Assembly: GCA_964358175.1 (NCBI GenBank)
Contig: CAYHOI010000066.1
Coordinates: 1-10,722 of the forward strand
Origin: CAYHOI01 sp964358175
Lineage (GTDB): Bacteria > Margulisbacteria > Riflemargulisbacteria > GWF2-35-9
DNA: 10,722 nt
Reading direction: 5' to 3'
Below, piece by piece: positions 7,818-10,722 of this stretch (the stretch's first letter is position 1; every line of letters starts with the position of its first letter). The position numbers and the translations under genes were made by a program. The notes beneath the pieces are model-generated. The model ran no database searches and was not told the DNA's origin. It saw only the letters and a program-made list of their open reading frames with translations.

Positions 7818-7856
7818 AATAGTTCGGAAAATGACGATATATCAGACAGGACTGTT

Positions 7857-7866
7857 AAAGAGGGGG
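7857..7866 (+). promoter_or_regulatory. Ribosome binding site of the repeat-protein gene
   Basis: AAAGAGGGGG lies 7 bases before the ATG at 7874 and supports that start. Confidence 0.7.
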
Positions 7867-7873
7867 CGATAAC

Positions 7874-9298
7874 ATGAACCAAATATCGATTGATGTAACG
7901 AAGCTTGCGAACTGGGATAAGGTTTCCAGTGACGGTGCGGTCACTCAAGATGAGATGCTGGATTTGATGAATCAGTGGGCAGATGATACAGATGGAGAAG
8001 GTGGCGTCACCACTTATGCGGGCTATATGGGGTCACATGAGGACGAAAATTCTGTAACGTTGGATTTTTCAGCCAGCAAGGTCAATTTGCATATGAGCAT
8101 GGGTGATAATGACGTACAACTTGATCTCGATGGTACAGCAGCAGGAACTGCAATCGCTTCGGCATATATTATCCCAGATTTTTATTCCAGTTATGATGCC
8201 TTTCAAAAGGCAAAGAGCAGCGGGAATATTGGCGATATGACAATGGCGCGTACATACTTTGAGATCAGTGATGAACGTCTCCATGAGAATAATCCGAATT
8301 TTGCCACCGAGAATCCAGAGACAAGTAAGGCTATTGAAGCGATGGAGACGAGTATGGATAAAGATATGTCGGAAGTAGTTTCAACGCATATCACGGATTT
8401 TGAGAAAAAGTTGACAAGTTTTGATCCGCTAAAGGCGACGCCAGAGGACTTCAAGGCATTCGCCTCACAAATGGCAAATCTGTCATCTGACTATACCTAT
8501 AATACTACCGATGAGAATAAAGCAAAGATCTCCGACTTATTATCCAAGGCTGTCTTAAAAATGTCCTCCGACTGCCAGGCGGTTCAAGGGAATAAGGTCG
8601 AGAATTTTGATAATCAAGCCGACTTTCAATCCGCGAATCTCAAGAAATTCTTTGATACTATTGGCGTTGATGGTGGCATTTCAAAAAGGCAATTTTTGGA
8701 TATTCATGACAAGATAGTCCGAGGGAGTAATTACGATCAACATGCCGGAGATTATTTAAAGCTAAATGACAATGCCAAAGCAAATGACATTCTGGTTCAA
8801 AGCTTATGTGCGAAAGGGAATGAAAGTTATGGGAGCAAGGTTTTGGACGAATCAATGGTTGAACATAAGGATTTTTTGACGGCCTATATGGTGAATGTTT
8901 TAAAAGGGAATGGCAATTATAGCGAGGTTTTAGATCTTACAAAAGGCGATACGTTTGATAAAACGTCGCAGGCCATGAGTGCCCTCAACACTGTGTCTAC
9001 GTATTATAATGACCAAGTCGCGAAGGTCGAAGGTGCTACAAAGGATGTTTTTCAAGCAACATCGAGAAACTGTGCCGTTAATTCAATAAGAATTGGAAAA
9101 GAATATTTCTCCGGACTAGAGAAGGATGTAAATATCGGAAATTTGACCATGATAATGGCGGAGGCTAATTTGGCTTTTGAGTTATTGAAATCACAAGATT
9201 TAGGAAAAACCGATCGCAAGCTCTATGACGAAATGGATCAGAGCATCAAATCTATGGAAAAGAGTTATGATTCTTATTTTGATAGTTATGCGAAGTAG
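7874..9298 (+). CDS. Acidic repeat protein of unknown family, ends at an in-frame amber codon
   Basis: I do not recognise the family. The 474 residues are rich in Asp, Ser, Asn and Lys, with no signal peptide or membrane segment. Two 22-residue segments (14-35 and 260-281) are copies of one module: aromatic-Asp, x-[VI], Asp-Gly (D20-G21, D265-G266), [VI]-[TS], then Leu-Asp-[LI] (L29-D30, L275-D276). Both resemble a degenerate calcium-binding EF-hand loop. A further loop-like Asp/Glu cluster at 38-45 has D38, D40, E42, G43 and V45 in EF-hand positions but lacks the final Glu. A helical repeat appears near residue 107 (YDAFQKAKSSGN) and more weakly near 411 (YFSGLEKDVNIGN). A third copy lies after the TAG, where the frame stays open to a second TAG at 9518-9520. 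The complete protein may therefore have been, or may still be, 547 to 548 residues. It is divergent from pheS with its own promoter and ribosome site. Export by a signal-less secretion system is possible but has no direct support here. Confidence 0.8.
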   Translation: MNQISIDVTKLANWDKVSSDGAVTQDEMLDLMNQWADDTDGEGGVTTYAGYMGSHEDENSVTLDFSASKVNLHMSMGDNDVQLDLDGTAAGTAIASAYIIPDFYSSYDAFQKAKSSGNIGDMTMARTYFEISDERLHENNPNFATENPETSKAIEAMETSMDKDMSEVVSTHITDFEKKLTSFDPLKATPEDFKAFASQMANLSSDYTYNTTDENKAKISDLLSKAVLKMSSDCQAVQGNKVENFDNQADFQSANLKKFFDTIGVDGGISKRQFLDIHDKIVRGSNYDQHAGDYLKLNDNAKANDILVQSLCAKGNESYGSKVLDESMVEHKDFLTAYMVNVLKGNGNYSEVLDLTKGDTFDKTSQAMSALNTVSTYYNDQVAKVEGATKDVFQATSRNCAVNSIRIGKEYFSGLEKDVNIGNLTMIMAEANLAFELLKSQDLGKTDRKLYDEMDQSIKSMEKSYDSYFDSYAK

Positions 9299-9520
9299 CG
9301 AACTGATGAATTTACTGCTGCGTACAACAACTTTATTAAAGCCAAGACAAGTGGAGGTAATTATTATGAGGTCGGAACTGCTCAAGACGCATTTATGAAT
9401 GTATATGAAAAGTATAAGAATGAAATTATTCCGAATATAGATGGTAGGAGTACGTTTGACATGGCAGAAAAGGAGCAAAAGATGATGGAAGAGGTTTCTT
9501 CCTATCACGTGTGGGTCTAG
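9299..9520 (+). other. In-frame continuation of the repeat protein beyond the amber codon
   Basis: After TAG at 9296-9298 the same frame runs 73 sense codons to TAG at 9518-9520. The translation contains AYNNFIKAKTSGGN, closely resembling SYDAFQKAKSSGN at residues 106-118 of the upstream gene, followed by an amphipathic helical pattern (AQDAFMNVYEKYKNEI). The match indicates true coding origin. There is no start codon with a ribosome site at its head, so it is not a separate gene. It is either the 3' part of a gene broken by a nonsense mutation or is reached by readthrough. Confidence 0.75.
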
Positions 9521-9824
9521 GAAAAAAGCACTGTGCTCTACTAAAATTTGTTTACGGGTTTTCTTTGCCTTGGTTCCTGGGCTATGTCAAATGGCGCTCA
9601 CTGCTCAGGACTATGCTTCGCTCGTTTCTGGTTCACCATAAACCAATAATGTGAAAAGTTGAAGGCACGAAAACTCGTGGACTGTATCAAGAGCAAAAAA
9701 TCCATACCTGAATCTTTTTATAACTTCAATGAAAGTTTAAGATATAAACAAACCATAAAAATAGCATGTTTAAACAAAAATGAAACAACTCTTACGTAAA
9801 ATAGGAGAGTCAACGTTCATTTAG
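9521..9824. other. Intergenic region, AT-rich, no gene supported
   Basis: About 300 bases separate the second amber codon from the antitoxin stop. Short open stretches exist on both strands but none has a ribosome site or recognisable motif. A small perfect hairpin (cacga 9666-9670, tcgtg 9675-9679) is present, with no T-run to make it a terminator. One copy of the 18-bp direct repeat lies at 9688-9705. Bases 9715-9800 are very AT-rich. Confidence 0.6.
9688..9705. repeat. 18-bp direct repeat, copy 1
   Basis: caagagcaaaaaatccat is repeated exactly at 10446-10463 in the same orientation. The copies bracket the toxin-antitoxin operon. Copy 1 lies in non-coding DNA. Confidence 0.9.
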
Positions 9825-10097
9825 TTACCCGCGACGTTCTGTAAGCCGCCCCGTTAAATATTTATGCAGAATACTTGAAACGAGTGTTTGGTAAGGGAGT
9901 CCCTCCTCAAGGGCTCGAACTTTCAAGGCATCGATATCCCGCTTTGAAACGCGGATATTCATTCGCTGATCTTTTTGCATCGTCATTTTGGCGGTCTTGA
10001 TGAGTTCTTTTCTTTGCTGTTCAAAATTTCCAACAGGATGCCATTCACCCCGCTCAAGAGTGTCCATTAACTCCTTTTCTTCGTGATCGAGCTTCAT
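9825..10097 (-). CDS. CopG/RHH-type antitoxin of a BrnT-like system
   Basis: This 90-residue protein would bind and neutralise the toxin encoded just upstream and repress their shared promoter. The N-terminal half (residues 1-45) is charged and helical (LDHEEKELMDTLERGEWHPV). The C-terminal half carries the ribbon-helix-helix DNA-binding fold: strand MNIRVSKRDI at 46-55, helix DALKVRALEEG, then PYQTLVSSILHKYLTG. The LPYQTLVSSILHKY signature is typical of antitoxins paired with BrnT-like proteins. Its ATG overlaps the toxin stop in ATGA. The ribosome site GGAGG lies within the last toxin codons (LKGGTK), giving coupled yet strong translation, as expected for an antitoxin needed in excess. The order, toxin first, matches BrnT-BrnA operons. 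Confidence 0.88.
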   Translation of the reverse strand: MKLDHEEKELMDTLERGEWHPVGNFEQQRKELIKTAKMTMQKDQRMNIRVSKRDIDALKVRALEEGLPYQTLVSSILHKYLTGRLTERRG

Positions 10098-10372
10098 TTT
10101 GTTCCTCCTTTTAAATAGTGTGCCGTATATTTCCGACTTGGGAAAATTGTTTTCATAAAAAATTCGTCTGAACTTTTGATAACCGGAACCACATAAACGT
10201 AGTCGGAGTAGTTCACAAGCAACAGTACCTGATTCTCATATTTAACAGTATTTGGATGATCCAAAAACGCCAACAGTTGCCCCTCTTCAATCGCAACAAC
10301 AATTTGTTCAAAAGAAACATGTCGATGCAACTTTAACCAAGCATTTTTGTCATCATTCCAGCTGAAAATCAT
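10094..10372 (-). CDS. brnT: BrnT-like toxin
   Basis: BrnT toxins are small RNase-fold proteins that inhibit translation when free of their antitoxin. The 92-residue product has the family layout: an opening WNDDKNAWLKLHRHVSFEQI (residues 5-24), a helix EQIVVAIEEGQLL, beta strands NQVLLLVNYSDYVYVVPVI (47-65), and the C-terminal FMKTIFPSRKYTAHYL, in which the conserved Pro-Ser-Arg-Lys aligns with the R-K end of BrnT proteins. It shares a 4-base overlap with the antitoxin gene. No Shine-Dalgarno precedes its ATG, which may keep toxin synthesis low. A TACAAT (10392-10397, minus strand) 19 bases upstream is a possible -10 box, but no good -35 was found. The family call is from sequence pattern only; no activity is shown. 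Confidence 0.85.
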   Translation of the reverse strand: MIFSWNDDKNAWLKLHRHVSFEQIVVAIEEGQLLAFLDHPNTVKYENQVLLLVNYSDYVYVVPVIKSSDEFFMKTIFPSRKYTAHYLKGGTK

Positions 10373-10417
10373 TGCAAAATAACTGTATCACATTGTATGC
10401 CGAATAGGCAAGGCATC

Positions 10418-10435
10418 GCGGCAAAGTTTCGCCGC
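10418..10435 (-). terminator. Short hairpin just after the ATPase remnant
   Basis: gcggc (10418-10422) pairs with gccgc (10431-10435) around an 8-nt loop, directly after the stop codon of the DUF4143 remnant at 10437. No T-run follows on the minus strand, so it is at best a weak terminator. It may also be part of the toxin operon control region. Confidence 0.3.
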
Positions 10436-10436
10436 T

Positions 10437-10722
10437 TTAATAAGGCAAGAGCAAAAAATCCATGATGTTCTTGTGCAGAATCCCATTGCGGGTAAAAAAT
10501 CCTGTAGGGTTCATGGACAGGACAAACCGTGGATAGAAGTCATCAATTTTCTCCAAAGGGCTGAATTCTCGTTCGATGGTGTCTTCTGATGCCAGCAGGT
10601 AGCAGACTTGAATGTAGATGCGTTGATCCTTTCTCTCTGCGATAAAGTCAATCTCTCTTGTTCCATAAACAAGGCAACGTCAAAGTCGCGACAGATTGAG
10701 TTTGCGTAACATCTAACGAGCC
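10437..10722 (-). pseudogene. DUF4143-type AAA ATPase, C-terminal remnant
   Basis: The 78 codons from 10673 to the TAA at 10437 encode EIDFIAERK, IYIQVCYLL, TIEREFSPLEKI, YPRFVLSM and a final IMDFLLLPY. This is the C-terminal end typical of AAA ATPases carrying a DUF4143 domain with a nuclease-like core. Upstream in this frame, stops occur at 10680-10682 (TGA) and near 10714 (TAG). In a neighbouring frame the sequence SICRDFDVALFMEQ reads open directly before the junction. A frameshift around 10660 would join the two into a plausible continuous protein. The rest of the gene lies outside the window. The 3' end contains copy 2 of the 18-bp direct repeat. These ATPases are often scattered and decayed, with no firm cellular role. 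Confidence 0.75.
10446..10463. repeat. 18-bp direct repeat, copy 2, in the ATPase 3' end
   Basis: This exact copy of 9688-9705 forms the codons for MDFLLL at the C-terminus of the ATPase remnant. Placement at the 3' end of a gene resembles an attachment or target site of an inserted segment. Confidence 0.9.

Noticed and set aside
7761..7873. T-box or phenylalanine leader controlling pheST
   Set aside because: The region between the divergent starts is only 113 bp, and the promoter leaves practically no leader RNA.
9526..9538. agcac-t-gtgct inverted repeat as a terminator of the repeat-protein gene
   Set aside because: The loop is one base, the stem is short and no proper T-run follows.
9516..9641. 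Open frame after the second amber codon (contains FFALVPGLCQMALTAQDYASL)
   Set aside because: It has no usable start with a ribosome site and lies in another frame from the repeat protein. The faint signal-peptide look is not enough.
9610..9712. Minus-strand frame reading QKRAKHSPEQ, reminiscent of an IS3-type transposase start
   Set aside because: Similarity stops at once at a stop codon and no transposase motif follows in any frame.
1..10722. CRISPR array, tRNA or rRNA gene
   Set aside because: No regularly spaced repeats, cloverleaf or rRNA-like sequence was found on either strand by eye.

Overview
The window is bacterial DNA of middling GC content with purine-rich ribosome binding sites. 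It centres on a housekeeping operon on the minus strand: pheS, pheT and mutS (7760 down to 1898), joined by two 4-base ATGA start/stop overlaps. These encode both subunits of phenylalanyl-tRNA synthetase and the mismatch-repair ATPase MutS. No T-box or phenylalanine-rich leader precedes pheS. The organism cannot be named from these proteins. The small toxin-antitoxin pair and the DUF4143 ATPase remnant are scattered across many environmental lineages and do not help.

Left side (1-1897): a 343-residue protein of unknown function on the minus strand (126-1157) carries a 9-bp tandem repeat encoding a Thr-Ala-Ala linker. Between it and mutS lie a 58-codon Cys/His-rich ORF with a good Shine-Dalgarno (1610-1786) and a roughly 196-bp imperfect palindrome (1434-1629) with a perfect 5-nt-loop core hairpin. 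A TATAAT box sits directly beside the palindrome. Two mutually exclusive small hairpins and a 15-bp dyad also lie in this gap.

Right side (7761-10722): a 113-bp divergent intergenic region holds two overlapping candidate promoters. One serves pheS, whose transcript would be almost leaderless. The other serves a plus-strand gene for a 474-residue acidic protein of unknown family built from internal repeats. Its reading frame ends at an amber codon (9296-9298) but stays open for 73 more codons to a second TAG at 9518-9520. The sequence past the first TAG resembles an upstream repeat of the same protein, so the frame is either freshly broken or read through.

Further right is a BrnT-like toxin and CopG/RHH antitoxin operon (10372 down to 9825, minus strand). 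It is bracketed by an 18-bp perfect direct repeat, one copy of which forms the 3' end of a decayed DUF4143 ATPase gene that runs off the window. This suggests that the toxin-antitoxin cassette arrived by insertion next to that gene.

The strongest candidates for something undescribed are the repeat protein with its interrupting amber codon, the palindrome with its possible promoter and neighbouring Cys/His mini-protein, and the repeat-flanked toxin-antitoxin cassette.
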